A stretch of DNA of 64,000 bases, taken from the NCBI GenBank assembly GCA_013397845.1, contig VZTG01004616.1, positions 124,001 to 188,000 on the forward strand. Reading direction: 5' to 3'. Position numbers and translations under genes: made by a program. The stretch is from Melanocharis versteri (taxonomy: Eukaryota; Chordata; Aves; Passeriformes; Melanocharitidae). The notes under the pieces are model-generated. The model saw only the letters and a list, made by a program, of their open reading frames with translations, was not told the DNA's origin and ran no database searches. Below are positions 15,401 to 30,400 of this stretch, in pieces. Each line of letters starts with the position of its first letter. Within the stretch, counting starts at the first letter, position 1.

Positions 15401-18400
15401 CCCCAGCAAACCCTAGGTTTCTTTGCAATACAATAGAACAAATATCCATGTAACAGTTACAGGAGTGTACATTCTGCAAGACTGGACTTCTATTAGCAGC
15501 AGCATTCTGCCAGAATAATTCCTGCTGAGTAGCACTCTACTTCTTGTGGCAAATCTGCAATTTTTATGAATCCCCTAAAAGGGAAATACAAGACAAACTG
15601 TTCTACAGTTGTTTGGAGTGAAAATGGAAGGTGGAAGGATAACACAGCTTAAATTAAGACTACAAACAAACTTCTTTTGGAGAAAGCTGCTTGTGTAAGG
15701 AACACAGAACTACCCATTCAGTACATACTAGGCAGTGAAGGACCATAACTGAGCTAGAATGAATCTCTATAGGATAAAGCAGAGTGACTTTAAAAAGATC
15801 GATTCTGTCTCCCCAGTTCTGATGGGTATTTCTTTTGCTCCCGATACAATGCAGAACCTCAAGAATACTCTACATGGATTAAGAACAGCTGCATCAATCT
15901 GAGTAATTGCACAAGGGAAAAAACACCTCCACGAGGCCTTTTTCCACCTGCCTGTTGTCTATGGAGACATTGTTATGGAGAAAGGCTTAGGACAACCTGT
16001 TGGAGCTGCCCACTGCTACATGGCTCTCTGAGAAAAGGAGAACTATGCCCAATGTGCTCAAGAGAGTGAGGCAGCTACAGTTAATGATCTGTCCATAATA
16101 CTTTTCATATTGTCTATTGAAATAAGTGTCAGACAGCACTTAAATACAGTTCTTTCATAAAGTACCAAGCATGTAGGATGTACCATGCACAGCCACAAAA
16201 AACCAGAAAGCATTTAAACCAAATGGTGATGATTCTAACTGCCTAATCAATCTCTGCACGATAGGAACACAGGAGAACCTGGAGAAAAATCCACAGTGAT
16301 GGCGCACTGCAAAACAGGCATGTGATATTATTATTAGGGAGTGGTCTGCTGCTTGATCTGCACCAAACACAGAAGTAATTGCCCTCAGTGTCATGCGAAA
16401 TTCCAATTTTAAAGATTTAATGAAGCAGGGAAGACAGTAATTCCACCAAGAAGAAAACAAACAAACAAAGCAAACCCAAAACAAACAAACAACCAACTAC
16501 CAAAAGCCCAACAGCACATAAAGAGAAAAGATCACAGATTCAAAGGATAGGCTGGGTTGGAAGAGACCTTTAGAGGTCATCTATAGTACAACCTCTCTTT
16601 TTTTTTAAATCCCATCAGTTCTAAGAAGCACAACATACAAGATGTCTTAAAACTGCTGGAATATTTGCCTACAGATTTTAAAAGGGAATCATCTTCTAAA
16701 GTATCATGATAGGATAAATTATAATAAGTATATTGGTCTAGCAACGTTATGTTAATAATATTTTGGCTTAAAATACTCAAACACTTTACTTATAAAAAAG
16801 GTAGAATAAAATTCAAGTGCTCCATCTCTCCCCCACTCAAAGAAAATAGCAGCAAGTGAGTATATGGACCTGTACTCTGTTCCTTTCAGACCACAAAGAT
16901 GTGTCACAACCTCAACCTGCCTACCACATGAAGCATTGACTATCACAAGAAAATGTGAGCAGGACTACTATGAATGTGTGGTGCCAAAAAAACCTCTGCT
17001 CTTATCAATAAATAAAGGGACATTAATTTTGAATCTAAACACAGTGGACTATATGGACACAAAGAGAACAACCCAACATATGTATTCTTCAAAGCAAAAA
17101 AACCCCAACAAACCAACCCCAACCAATCTTGAGGAAAAAAGCCCTGCCTACTGAAGAAAACAGCCACTACAGCCAGAGTGCATTAATTGTCACCTACCTA
17201 ATCACATGACATTTTTTTACTAGAAGCACATTAAATCCCATTGACTCCAGGCTGGGTTAGGTACATCGCATCATCTTACCTGTAGTCCATCTTGGTATTG
17301 CACAGCTGCCTGCATAGCTTCCCCAAGCTTATCCACACGTTCTTTCCACGTTTTGTTTAATGCATCCCAGGCAGAATTCAGCTGCAAGTAAGCACAATTT
17401 ACTCCAATAGACAAAAGAACTTTACTGCTATATAAGGTGCATTTACTAACTCTTCACTGACCAATAATACAAATAAACTAAGCATGAATAGTTCACATTT
17501 ATTCCACATTAACACTCTTGTTCTCCCTGTCACCACATAACTAGTTTCTTTCAGAATTCAGTAGAGGTTCTGGATTATAAAAGCTGTAAACTGCAATATG
17601 AATTGAATACTTTTATTAACAGAGATATTACAGTTAATAGAGGAAATACTACTAAATTATTTGGAGTTCCATCACTATAATAAAAATAGCTTAAAAGAAT
17701 CACACATTGCTGAACACTAGAGAAATTAAAAGTACTTTAAAAAGTCATCCAAACAGGATAGTCTCAGTTAAGATGTCTCACTTGTCATGAACAACACATA
17801 TCCAAAATTTATTCTAGCATTACTTTTGCAAGAAATAGTCACCTACCATATTAATCAGTGAGTATTTTTAAAAAAATCTGTCTTTTACAAAAGTTCTAAA
17901 CCATAAATCAATGAAATAAAACAATGTGTACATTCTAATCTAATCTAAGATTCATTCACCCAGAAGGCAAATCTTACTTTACCACAAAGACTTCAGGGGT
18001 GTCTCACTTTTGCCACAAAATTTTTATTTTCAAAATTTGTTGGGGTTGTGGGGAAAATACCAATTTCAGTGGAGCAAATATCTCACATAGCAGATTTAAG
18101 CATCTGCATTTCGCATACCTCATCTATACTCTTGTTGACAATAGGTTTGTCAGGCTCTCCACAAGCAGCTCTAAGTTCAGAGCCAAGGCTCACAACTGCT
18201 TCTAGTTCTTCTTGTAGTCCATCAATTTCTTCTTTAGCAGCCTACAAAGAGAAAAGAAGCCAACACTGCTTATACTAAATTTAATAATCTATGTACAACT
18301 TGCTTTCAAGATAGAACACAGCAGGATTCCACCTCTGTTTTCTTTCAAGTCACTTGGACTTACAGCTGGATGCTTAAAAAAAATAAGCATCCCTTTGCAG

Positions 18401-21400
18401 TGTCAGATGAAGTCAGCTGACATCAGTCTAAACTGTAACAATGGTTTATTACATCATTTTGCATGAGATGGAAGAAATAAACAGGAAGTTTTAAATTAGA
18501 TTTCTTTAATCAGAGTGTCTTCTTTGTCAGAGGTTATCATTCAACCTTGAAACATTTAACTATCAGTATAAATAATTACAGGCTTAGAGGATAATATATA
18601 GAGGATAATACATTTGTCCACCTTTCATTTGGATGTTACATACCACTCGAGGAATCTCAAGTATGTGTACCTTTTAAAAGTCTCAGTGAGATGGTTATTA
18701 TACACATATTTACAAACAAATAAGGAAATGTAATGACAAGCACATGTTGCATGCTCATTGCAATTAAGCACTGATACATATTATTTACTGTAGACTCTTG
18801 AGATACCATTATTGTAAATTTCTACACAATCATCCCTCTTAGTCTTTAAAAAATAATATATTCTCCTCTGCACACCATAAACAAAGTCAAGAAAATATTT
18901 TCTACTGACCTCTGCAGCTTCTTGCTGTTGCTTGACTACAGATGGGTCAACTCCAGGTCCCTCCAGTTCTCGAATGAAGTCCTGAGTATCTTTAATAGTA
19001 GCTACAAGAGCCATATGATCACACCAAAACTTTTCAGCTAGTTCCATTACATCCAACAGTTTGGCCTCTCTTTCCTCAGTCAAGGTCTGGATGTCCTCCC
19101 AAATTAGGACCATTTGGTCTAGTTTATCTTGAACAGCTAAACAACAAAGGAACTAGATTACTACCTTGGCAAACAATTCTTGGTCATAAATCTCTCTACA
19201 GTTCTACAGCAGAAACATATGCGTACCTTTTAAAATTTAGGATCTAAAATATTTCTTTGCAGGACTCCTTATAATGTTAAGTGGAAACAAACACAATGGC
19301 CTTTAAAAATAAAATAAAGGTCATATCCACAATGAATTATTTTAAATGAATGCTTTCTTTTTATAAATCTTTAGCAGCTTCTCCAGGAGAACATTCCCCA
19401 GATTAGAGGTCATCAGAAATGAAGAATTTTATATGTTGCAGCTTACTGCTTTTTCACTACATGAAAGTTTCCTCAGTCTAGTACCTTTAGCAGATATATC
19501 CTTATCAGCGCCTTCTGAGCGAGCAATCATTTCCTCCCCTCTCTGCTTAAGTGTCTCATACACTGGCTGAAGCTTTTCCAGATCCACAGACACATTCTTA
19601 TTTTCGCTGATCTGCTCTTTAATCTTCTCAACCTCTGCCGAGATCGAAGGTGGCTGCCTCAGACGTTCAACTATGCGCTTCAGACTCTCAAGAGTTGGAT
19701 CTATCTTGTCATGAAACTAGGAGGGTGGTAATGGACAGAAGCAAACGGCAGACAAATCAGAATTAAAAAAAAAACAAAAAAAAACCCAACAAAAAGTCGA
19801 AACCACAAACAAAAATGGTATCTGAAATTATCTTGGAAAAAGGTACATTACATCTCTATCCAACATAAATATATGCAAATTGTAATACCTCACTCTAGGC
19901 TCTTTTAATATCTAAATTACAAAAATAACCCTGCAAAATGGTACATTCTCTCAAATGCAAGAATTTTACTATTAAGTTTGAGTTCAGTCCTGAGTCACTC
20001 CCTCTGAGGGTGCTATACATATGGCAGAATCCACTTACACTTAGTCCTGTGAAATACATAGTAGCTTGTAGCTTTAGAGAGCCATGGCTTTCTTATTTCA
20101 TCATTTTAGAAAGTACCTTACTATTAAAAACATAGATTTCCCTGTTAGGACCAACATACTGTCATACAACCTCCAATTAAGGCTTTTTGTGCAAGGTCAT
20201 GCAAAAAGACATTTGTGAGTGGCCAGGTGGTGCTCGCTAGTGCAGTAAAGGTATGTTACGTTCTGCAACCAAAAGCACACAATAGCGTATATACTATATC
20301 CTTCCATGTTTGACTCAGCCCAGGTAGGTGCTCAGAAACTCAATTACAGCTGTGTTAACATGGTTCAGCCTTTGGGATAGGTCCAAAGTTAGCCTTTATT
20401 ATATGCTTTTGGATTCACAGAGATTCCTAAATATCTCGCACCACCATGCCCCTTTAAAATAAAGAAATCAATAAATTGTGGCTCTCCAGGATATACAAAA
20501 AGTACTCTTGACAACACTTGGAAAAGAAAGACCACAGCAAAACAAGATTACTTTATGTGAACAAATAGCTACATCCTTTCTATTCAAAGGAATATACACA
20601 GGCAATAGAAATATAATTACTTTTTCCCACCACACAATCCACTTCAAATCAGACTCTGTGACTAACATGGGCCTCAGTGTTTTAGTTACAAGTGTGATAT
20701 CATAGAAGCCAACAAAATGTGTTATAAAAAAAAAGTAGCCTTCCCACATGCAAGACTTCTGAGAAACTGATTGTGGCAACAAAACCTTACAAAAATGATA
20801 AAAACTGAAAATCATTTGGAAATATTTGGGTCTAATTTTAGGACATATATTACATTTTTAAGTTGTCAGTGCATTCAGTGGCCCTCCTTGTACTCAACTT
20901 CAACGAATAAGACACAGTGTTTTAGAACTTAAAAGGAAGAAAATGCAAGTCATTACAACCTCTCATTCTACTTTCATACATTATGTCCTTCCTTTGATAC
21001 ACAGTGCAATTTAATATAATTTCAAACCTGAAGAGTTAAATAATTACTCCTCAAGGACTGTCTAGACAAACATTGACATAGACATCATAGTACAGAGACC
21101 TGATAATATATATTCACATATCTTCATAAAAAAAGATTATATAAAATTACATTCTGTGGGCATTAGAATGTTTTGCTTTGCCACCTGCATATACATTTAG
21201 GTATATAAAATGAACCATAAAGTATTGCATAAATAATTCAGTGATTTCTCAACATCTGATTATATTCTAGGTGTTAGCAAAGAATGCATTTCTAATTCTT
21301 GCTTTCTGTACTTAGCCAGTACAACATGTTGATGTCTATCACATACAAAACAGGGACTCTAATGCTAAGTAAATATCTTGATTTTCAAATTGGCAGCTCC

Positions 21401-24400
21401 ACATACGGGGGGGACCATGCATTTATGATAAAGAAAAAGAGAGGATCTAAATAATCAGGCATATTTCAGAGGTGTGAATAAGGAAGATGTTTAGAATGAC
21501 TGAAGTTTATATGTTAAATATATACATATAACATATAATGTCTATAACCAGTTCAAAAGCACGATGATATCTGATGTCATTTAGTTTTGCCTCACATTCC
21601 TAAACTCAGCTGCAGGGGCTAGGAATATGACATTAATTATAATGACCTGAAAAAAATTACTTAGAATGTAGAATTGGTAAGGTCTACAAGGTGTATTTCT
21701 TTATTTAGTATAAGCAGAATATAGCACTTAATTTCCAGTGAAAAAAGAAAAAAAAGGGGAATTTCCCATAAAAACAGCAGTATACAATGAAGTATATCCT
21801 AAATATACTAAAATATAGTATATATTTTTTTCAGGTTTTTGTAGAGGTTTATGTACGAAGTTTTACTGAGTTCTTTTCTGAATCTGGGGTCAAGGAAAAT
21901 AATTTCTATGTGGATTTAATGACAGTTAACCCAATATTTAAAAGTTGCTAGAATACGACACCTGAGAATACTCTACTGAAAAACACTTCATAGGCTGATG
22001 AAGCTAGAATATGCAGCTTCTGTGGACTTGACCTGAATTTTATGCTGATGACATTTTGTGAAGTCTAAGTTTCCTGGTAACAATTTTCTGTAACAGTTTC
22101 AGCATGTCAGGTTCTTTGGAGTCTGCAATGAAGTGCCAATGCCACTACCACTGCTAAACTACCCCCTAGCTCCATTGCTAACTCTGTTAACTGCAGCTGC
22201 TAACTCCTAGAAATAACTATACCCAAGCTAACTGATCAAAAGTGACATCTGTTTACAAATGAAGCATTGGCTAGTAACAGACCAGTAAGAGAAAACAAAA
22301 CTGAAAATCAAATCCCACATTTTTAGACCACTAGATTTTTTACTGTAAAATTAAGCAGCTGTAACATTTTTCAAAGCTGCAAAGTCATAACACTGACCAA
22401 TATATAAAATTATAACCCCTTGAGATACAGAAAAATCAATGCCATTAGCAGTGATATGAACATTCACAGACCATTAGGTTGAAAAATCCCGATAAAACAG
22501 CAGTTTAGTCTTGATATATACATGTAAGATGACAATGTGTATTTTTCCATTGAATGAACCCAATTGTACTTTAAACTTAAATTGATACCTGGGTACACTG
22601 AGAAATGGCTTCATCCAGTGCCAGTGCTCGCTTTTTGACATCTTCCTTAATTTTACTGTAAAGGGTGTCAGCTGCCACATATTTCTCTTGGATAGAAAAG
22701 CCTTCTCCCGGGCTCAGCTCCAGCAACTGAGGCCCAGTTTTGTTCATCTTATCTATATGAGGCTTGTGCTCAGCAATCAGCTCACGCAGTTGCTATAACA
22801 AATGAAACAACTTATCAGTTTCTTACGCTTGCACCACCACATTACAACTGTCCACACTTCCAACACATCCAGCTGGCAAGAAATTCCAAACAAATACCTT
22901 TCGTCTTAATGTAAAGCAGAAATAAAGTTAATGACTGCTTTGCCAGGGATCATTCCCATTCCAACACAGAACTATCCAGGCATAAAACATCAGAACTAGA
23001 GACACACTGGAAAGGCCTGGGCAACACTCTGGTAGGACATATGATTACAGGCAAAATATAAGATGCTAATTATGCATATGATGCTAACAACAGACATTGC
23101 CCATCATATTCAGTACCTATAATGACAGAAATGGCAACGATATTCCAGACATGGGCGTAACACCACCACACATATACTTTTCATGTTGATATTGGTCACT
23201 TGCTGCAAAGCCTTTCATTGAAGAACATCACAGAAAGAGGTAACAGCATTGCAAGAAAATTAATTCAAATTATCCTTGATTTAAGAGGAGGAAACCAGCA
23301 CAAGGGAGGGTCAAAGAAATCAGTGAAAAGGACAAAAGGACAAGCAAGGGTGATCACTAGAGACCTATCAACCTAGTTTATCAGTCTCCCTCTCTGGCCA
23401 CAAGACCCCTCTGTCTTCATAACAGCACTATTATTCAACTTACACAATGTTTAACAACTAATTAGTAAGTGAATTATATTTGATCTCAGCTGTCTATTCC
23501 TTCTTCTCATCCACCTTAGAAGTGAAAACTGAGCCAAACACTGTGCAGAGGCTTGTGGAAGTGAAATGTCACAAGGTGTCTTCCAAGTTACCTAAGGATT
23601 TCAGATTTTCTTGCTTGCACCTTTAGAACCTACAAAAGGGAAAGGGTTTTTTTTTTTTGTGCGAGTAGCCTCATCCTTCCCTCATTTTATTTACTTTCTC
23701 ATCTCATCCCTCCCTTTTCAGAAAAATCGCAGTCTTGTGATGCACCGACCCTCTCAGTGCTGTGAACTCCACGTGTTTCTATCCAATAGCTCCAGTGCAG
23801 GAACAGGAGAGGTACATGCACTGCTCCTCCCAGCTGAGAGTTTGTTTAAATTAATGAAGACCCAGAAAAGAGCCTATATCAGTCTCAGTGTAAATAAGTT
23901 CTCTTCTCTTCAACTACAGTCCTTCCCTTAAAAAGAAATCCAGATGCTGGCTTTCTTCCTTGCTCCTCCCCAGAAGAGGAGATGTTGAGGAGACTGGGAA
24001 GACAGTGACACAACTCTTCAGTCCCCCAATGACAAAACCACAATGAAAATACCCACCCCTCTACCTCCTTACCTTGAATGTAACTCTATTTGTACACCTT
24101 GCCACAAGAAAAATAATGTTGATTAGCAGAGAGGAGGAAAAGGAGAAACTAAGAACAGTTTGAAAACTTTTAGAAAATAATTTCATGTGTTTTACTTTTG
24201 AGCTCAAAGAGATGACTTGACACAAGGCCACAAGAGTGCACATTTCTGGGTCTAAAACTTATGCTAATACTCTGCCAACAGCTCATTTCAAACCAAACTA
24301 ACTGCATGTTACTCACACAGAATCAACTCTATGAATTCCACAACTTGGAACAAAGATAGCCATCAGTAAATACATCAGAACAGAAACATTAGGTTCTCAA

Positions 24401-27400
24401 TTCACATGGAGAACTATTTTTTTTCTTCTTCTTCTTTTTAATAAAACAATAAATGATTTGGTCTTCTCCATGATATACTATTGGGTAAACAATTCTAGTA
24501 AACAAGTGTTTCCGAGCAGATTACGTGTTAAAAGTGCCTGACATTGATCTTCTATTTAACAAACAAATCTCAGCTAATGGCATAGCCTGGGGAAAATGCA
24601 AAAATAGAAGCTCATCTGAAAGGCTTCTCATAGAAGGAGCATGATTAAAGTACATGAGGAACAATCCTGTAAGTAAAGCAAACATGATATGGTTCACGGT
24701 GACTAATCAAGGTAGTTTGTAAAGCTTATGTTATGTAGCTCGTCTTAACAGAACATGTTTGCTCATTCTGGACATAATAGGAAGACAAATGAGTGAACCT
24801 GGTGTTTACCAGTACATAAGAGTGGCACATTTCATTAGCTGGTCTCAAAGTAAACAAGACTTTGAAGCCAGGGTTCATCCTATCTAACTTGAGTCACTTA
24901 ATTGAGGCAGCTAAAATAAAAAAACACTAGTTACTCTATGCTTAGCAGGGAGAAACAGGTATCTCCAGTAGCCATACAGGTTTTGCATCTGCCAAAACAC
25001 GCAGGTTTTTAACCTCAGAGGGATACATCTGATTCCACGTGATACTAGCAGCCATCTATGAAACACCTTAATTTTTATCCAAACTGATTACATATCCATG
25101 TAAGAGAACCCATACAGTGGCCAGTCTACAACACTGTTGCCTCCATTTTGTGATGCTATGATAAACAATTATTTATTTTAATTATTACACAACAAACATT
25201 CTTGACATGATTAATTAATATGGGATTGGTACCCAAGCAATCAATTCTTGGCCCTCTAATTGTTCATCTTCCTGACTCACTAAGTTTAGTTTCAATGTTA
25301 CCAACAAAACAAAAGCCAAATTTTTGATACATACATAAGACCAGCATATGTCCACATCTCTATACAGACTGTACCCCCCCTTTTGATTCTTGCTCCAACA
25401 TCCCATATCTGTTCTTTCTGCTTATGGGTTTGGTTTGTCCCAATAGTTACATTAATGTATACTTTTAAATATACTTCTTAACTAATAACTTTTATGTGTT
25501 CTGCTCTCTCAGTACAATGGCAATTATTACCCTTTAGCCCTCTTTTATGCTTACACGTCACTTGCTGCCTCCCCCAGAGACTCTTGCTTGCATGCACAGT
25601 TTGGTAAACAGTAGAGGCATGACTGAAAATGTATATACTCTGTATTATTATTTTAATTTTTTTTTTCAACAGATTATCTGTTCGGGTTTTAAGAATTTTG
25701 CAGATTAATCCACAGTTCTAAGCAAAATACTTCCTGGTTTTTAACACTTTCTTTTTCAAAACTGGCAAAATGCTTACCCTATGTTCTTCTTGTTGCTGCT
25801 TTAAAGTTTCATATTCAAGGGCTGGTGCAGGAAGCTGAGAGATGATCATTTCTGTTTCAGTTAACCATGGCCAAAGCTCTTCATAAGTCTCCCAAAACTG
25901 GTTAACCAGAGACTGAGCCCGTTCCAGCTGGAGGTTTCTCTCTGAGTTCATCTGACAGACTGCATCATATTTCTGTAAGAGGCTTTCAATTTTTTTCTGT
26001 AAAATAATATAAATTTTTTAGAAGTATGTTTTTCCATGTGTCTATTACCTTCATTTCTAAACATTCTTTGATTATTATAGCACCAATTCACAGTGAATAA
26101 AATTTCAGTTTTCATGTTTCTACAGTATCACTGTTTAAAGTGGACAGAATCAACGAGGGAGATCAGAATTTGGCAGACTACTTGCAAAATAATTAGAATT
26201 CATTTAATAATACTGATATTTACAAATAACACTTTATTCATAGAGCTTCTAGTCAAGCTGCAAATGATCTGACTGCAGATCTTAGCCCGACTTCCTTACT
26301 GCAGACACTTATCTTCAGTGACACTTGGCAGCAGCTAAGTTTTCCACAGCATTTCTGAATCAAAGCAATATGAACAATACACAAAATCTGTTCAGATGTT
26401 TAGTTTGGTTTGGTGGTTTTTTTGGTGATTTTTTTTTCCACTCTGGCAAGATAATAGGATATAGTGCTGTGACTGTCGTTTACAAACTTGCAACAGAAAC
26501 CACAAAACATTATTTTTGAGGTTAGCACCCACTACTTAATGAGAATGTATTACCATTAATAACATAGATAATAGTGATAGAACTATAAGGCTTATACATT
26601 ACAAATTTACTGTATTTGGGCATGTAAGAATAAAAGAAAGTATCAACCAGCTATACATTTCCTGTGGAAGACTGCCCATGTTATCATGTTCATGAAATAT
26701 TATATGCAACAATGCACATAAATCCTAGCCTTGGAAAAACTACATATAAGCAAGACATTGAATGTGAAGAAGCTTTATTTTTTGGCAGAACAAGCTATCC
26801 TTTCATTTGCTATGTATTGCATGTAAATTAAGTAGAGATGCTATCCAGAGGACAGAACATAACCTTAACACAGAAATATACAGTATTTTTGACAAATAAA
26901 AATATTTAGTAGAGACTCACACAAAACTGTTCTGCCTTATAACTACAGTTTCATAGACAGAACATCTCATCTATTTTAAATCCACTTAAGAGCAAATCAA
27001 ATTTATTCAGAGATCCTGCAGCAGAACACAATTACTGAAGCATTGTTTTTCACGGATTGGAAGGACTAAATCTACACAACATATCCAGCTTCCCTGTAAT
27101 TTAGCAAAAAATCCCAACCGCACAACTAATCCTTCCTAAACACCAACATGAAAAATCCATCTGTACACATTTGCAGCCCTGACATTGGGCTCTCCATGTC
27201 TGCATGTAATAAACAAAGTCATAAGAATGCCTTTCATGGGCTGTGACAGGATGGAGTAATCTTGGCAAGCAAGGTCTACATGGACATAAGCAGAAATGAA
27301 AGTAAAGATTCACACTGAGGTGCACAGCCGCTGAATTCAGCACAGAAAAGCTCACGCCCAGAGCATCACTGACCCAAAAGAACTCGGAAGATAAACTGCC

Positions 27401-30400
27401 AGATTACACACATCAACCCAGATGACTAATACCTCTTCACTCAGTCATCTACGGGCTAAAATACTATTTACTATGGATGAAGATGATAAATGGGGCTCCA
27501 AATTAGCATCAGGCAAAGAAGCAAGTACACAGCGTTCTTTTAACATCCCAAAGGAAGGAGAGCAATATGCAACAGCGTGTCCTCTGGTATTACAATCCTC
27601 AGACTAGAAGTGACTGTAATTAACCCTTTTTCATAAGTATTTTAAAAAAGACACTATAGGAATACTTCTAGTTACATATTGTCTGCATATCTACCACTGT
27701 AGCTGCAATTTAAGGAACTTTACCTTCATCATCTGTTTCTCTTCTTCAGTGCATGTTTTCATAATCTTATCCCCAGATTTAACAAGTTCATCTATAGTAT
27801 CTTTGTGCCTTAAAATCTCCATGGTAAAAGCCTTGAAACACAATAAAAATTGGTTAGAATAATAATAATAATAATAATAAAAGTAATTGGAGCAAAAACT
27901 GGTTTTGAAGTGCATTAATTATGATGGACTGAAAATTAAATCATGCCAGTACATTTTCTAGATGGAGAGTGTGCCGGCCAATAATTAACATGACAGTTGG
28001 AAATGCATTTCTTTTACCTTTTGAACTTGCAGCTGAGCAGTGGTCTGGTCTTGCTCAAGCCTAATATCACCCAGAGACATCAGTTTCTTTTCTGTTTCTG
28101 CAATCCAGGCAAATTCAGCATCAGCTGCTTGATCAAACTGAATGAAGGAGACAAGAATTAGTTCACCAGTTCTACAGACATGAAATTAGAATAACTGTTT
28201 CAAAAATTTGAAACAAGATTAAACCGCTAATTTTTTAATTTTCAGAAAGATAGCAGCTCACTTTCCATTTGAGGTTTTTATATAAATGAAATACAATGCC
28301 CAAAATGGTTCTGAGGGATTGTAATACAAGCTGCTTAATTCATAAGCATGACAAAGCAACAGAAGCAAATACTTTTTTCCAAAGCCTACAGCTCTCTAAC
28401 AGTCATAAGAAAATAAAAACGGGTTATAATCTCAGAGTTTTAACTAGACTGCTTGTTTCCATTTTATTCTACTTTAACGTGTCTTTTTCATCTCTGTGTT
28501 TATTGTTACTGCTAGTGTTCCAATTATCCTGAGACACAGTTGTTTGATGTTACCCTATTAATCTGAAGAGCTGATTTGGTATTAAATGATCAAGGCAAAA
28601 CAATCACAGTTCAACTAAGCGCAAAAACCTCACTGAATTTAGAGAAGACAGGATTTCACACAAATCTAGGCCTCAGATTAAATGCAAAATTTTTTTGGAG
28701 CATTTGGTTGCAGCCAGTCCTTTTCCTAAAAGGTTAACTTCTGACTACAATTAGTCAACATTTAAGTGTTTCAGAAATTACCTAAAAGCACTAATGTAAT
28801 GAGAGGACCCGCTTCTTAAAAATTAGCAAGAAAAGCATGAAAAGAAGCATTTGGGGATCTAAGTCTTCTGAAATATGAGACCAAATTTAAAAACAAAAAA
28901 GAAAATTCATACATTTTCTCTTCAGATCAAGTTTATAGGCATGCATCTTGGCACACACATGTTCCAGAACTCAACCAGGGCAGATTTGAGCCTAAGCCAT
29001 AGAAAAATACTGCAGGATATATCAGATGCACATTATAGAAACTACTAAGAATTTATTTATTGAATTTGTTAAACTCTGCCCCCCCCCCTTCCCCCAAAAT
29101 TAACTGAACCTTAATATAGCCCTGAGTTTTTGTGAAAGTCTGTCAGGATGTTTTAGGTCAGAACCTGCCACTTGTGTTGTTGATGCCCACACTTTCCTCA
29201 GAAATCTTCTTCTGAACACACTCAGTCTCACTTGTCTTTAAAATATGCTGGTCTGTGCCTTTATGGCTGTAGTCCATAACAGCCCTGCTCCTTAATATAA
29301 CTGGAATTCACTTTAGTCACTATCTCAGACTCATCTTAGTGGTTAATCATGAGTCCCACAAAATGAAAGAAGCAGTTCTGAGATTTTATTCTTTATGAGT
29401 CAATCTTTTTCAGCCTTTATAATCCATTTGTTACACAAAAGAGCACAACATTCTTTTTCACTATATGTTATTTCTCATTTGAAGTAAGACTTGTCCTAAA
29501 TACTGTGACATCCTACTAGAAAGGTATGTTCTGAAATAATCAGTACTGTAAACATTAGCATGAAGCATATGCACCAGCGGTAGTTAAATCCTGGCTTTAG
29601 AAACTACAGTTCACAATCAAGCTTTTCAGAAGACTATCTATTTACAAAAGAAATGGAGAAGATGATTTCAAATGTGTTACATGTACAAACTAACTGCAGT
29701 GTGACTTCCCGATACCAAATATTTTCATGGGTATGTAAGTAATATTGAGGAAATATTTAGTGGAAATAACAAAATCAAGGCATGGTAGTGAAACTTTTAA
29801 GACAAACGGCATCGAGGAAGGACAGAACTCTAAACTCAGATTGCTGAAGGTATAGGATTTCCATTTTATGATGCTTAAGAAAAAATATTAAGGAATAAAA
29901 AGCATAAAATTGGTACTCTCTGCATCCAAAATTTGAAATGTTTTCTTCCCATTATACATGGCAGTTACTTATGAGCCCTGAGCTACACTTTGAGTCACTA
30001 TAAAATCGTCCACTTAATCCTCATCCAGTTTAACCAAGCATAGTTCATTGTGGTACATTTTCTTCTGACCAGGAATGACTGACTTCTGAATATGATGACG
30101 CTGTGATTTTCCCCATGAATGCTTTCTAAAGCACTCTCGACAGCTGCTTTGGAGCGGAGAACAAGTAAGCCCAAAGTAGAATATGACCTTGTATTTCTAC
30201 ATAGGGGTCCTTCACTAGAGGACCCCACCAATGCCTTCAGTCTTGAGAAATGACTAAACCATGCAGCTGAATTTATCTCGAAGATAAATGGTCTGGGACC
30301 ATTTTGTTAAAAACTCTGGGCACTGCATTTGTCTATTAGTCTTCCAGCTTCCATACACAACATGAAGCTATTAACACATCTCTGTTTCTTGCTGCCATCC

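Noticed and set aside
20468..20815. 115-codon minus-strand frame in an intron
   Set aside because: Hydrophobic, no splice signals fitting the rod frame, no recognisable family.
23611..23931. 106-codon plus-strand frame
   Set aside because: No similarity, composition of random intron sequence, no promoter or splice support.
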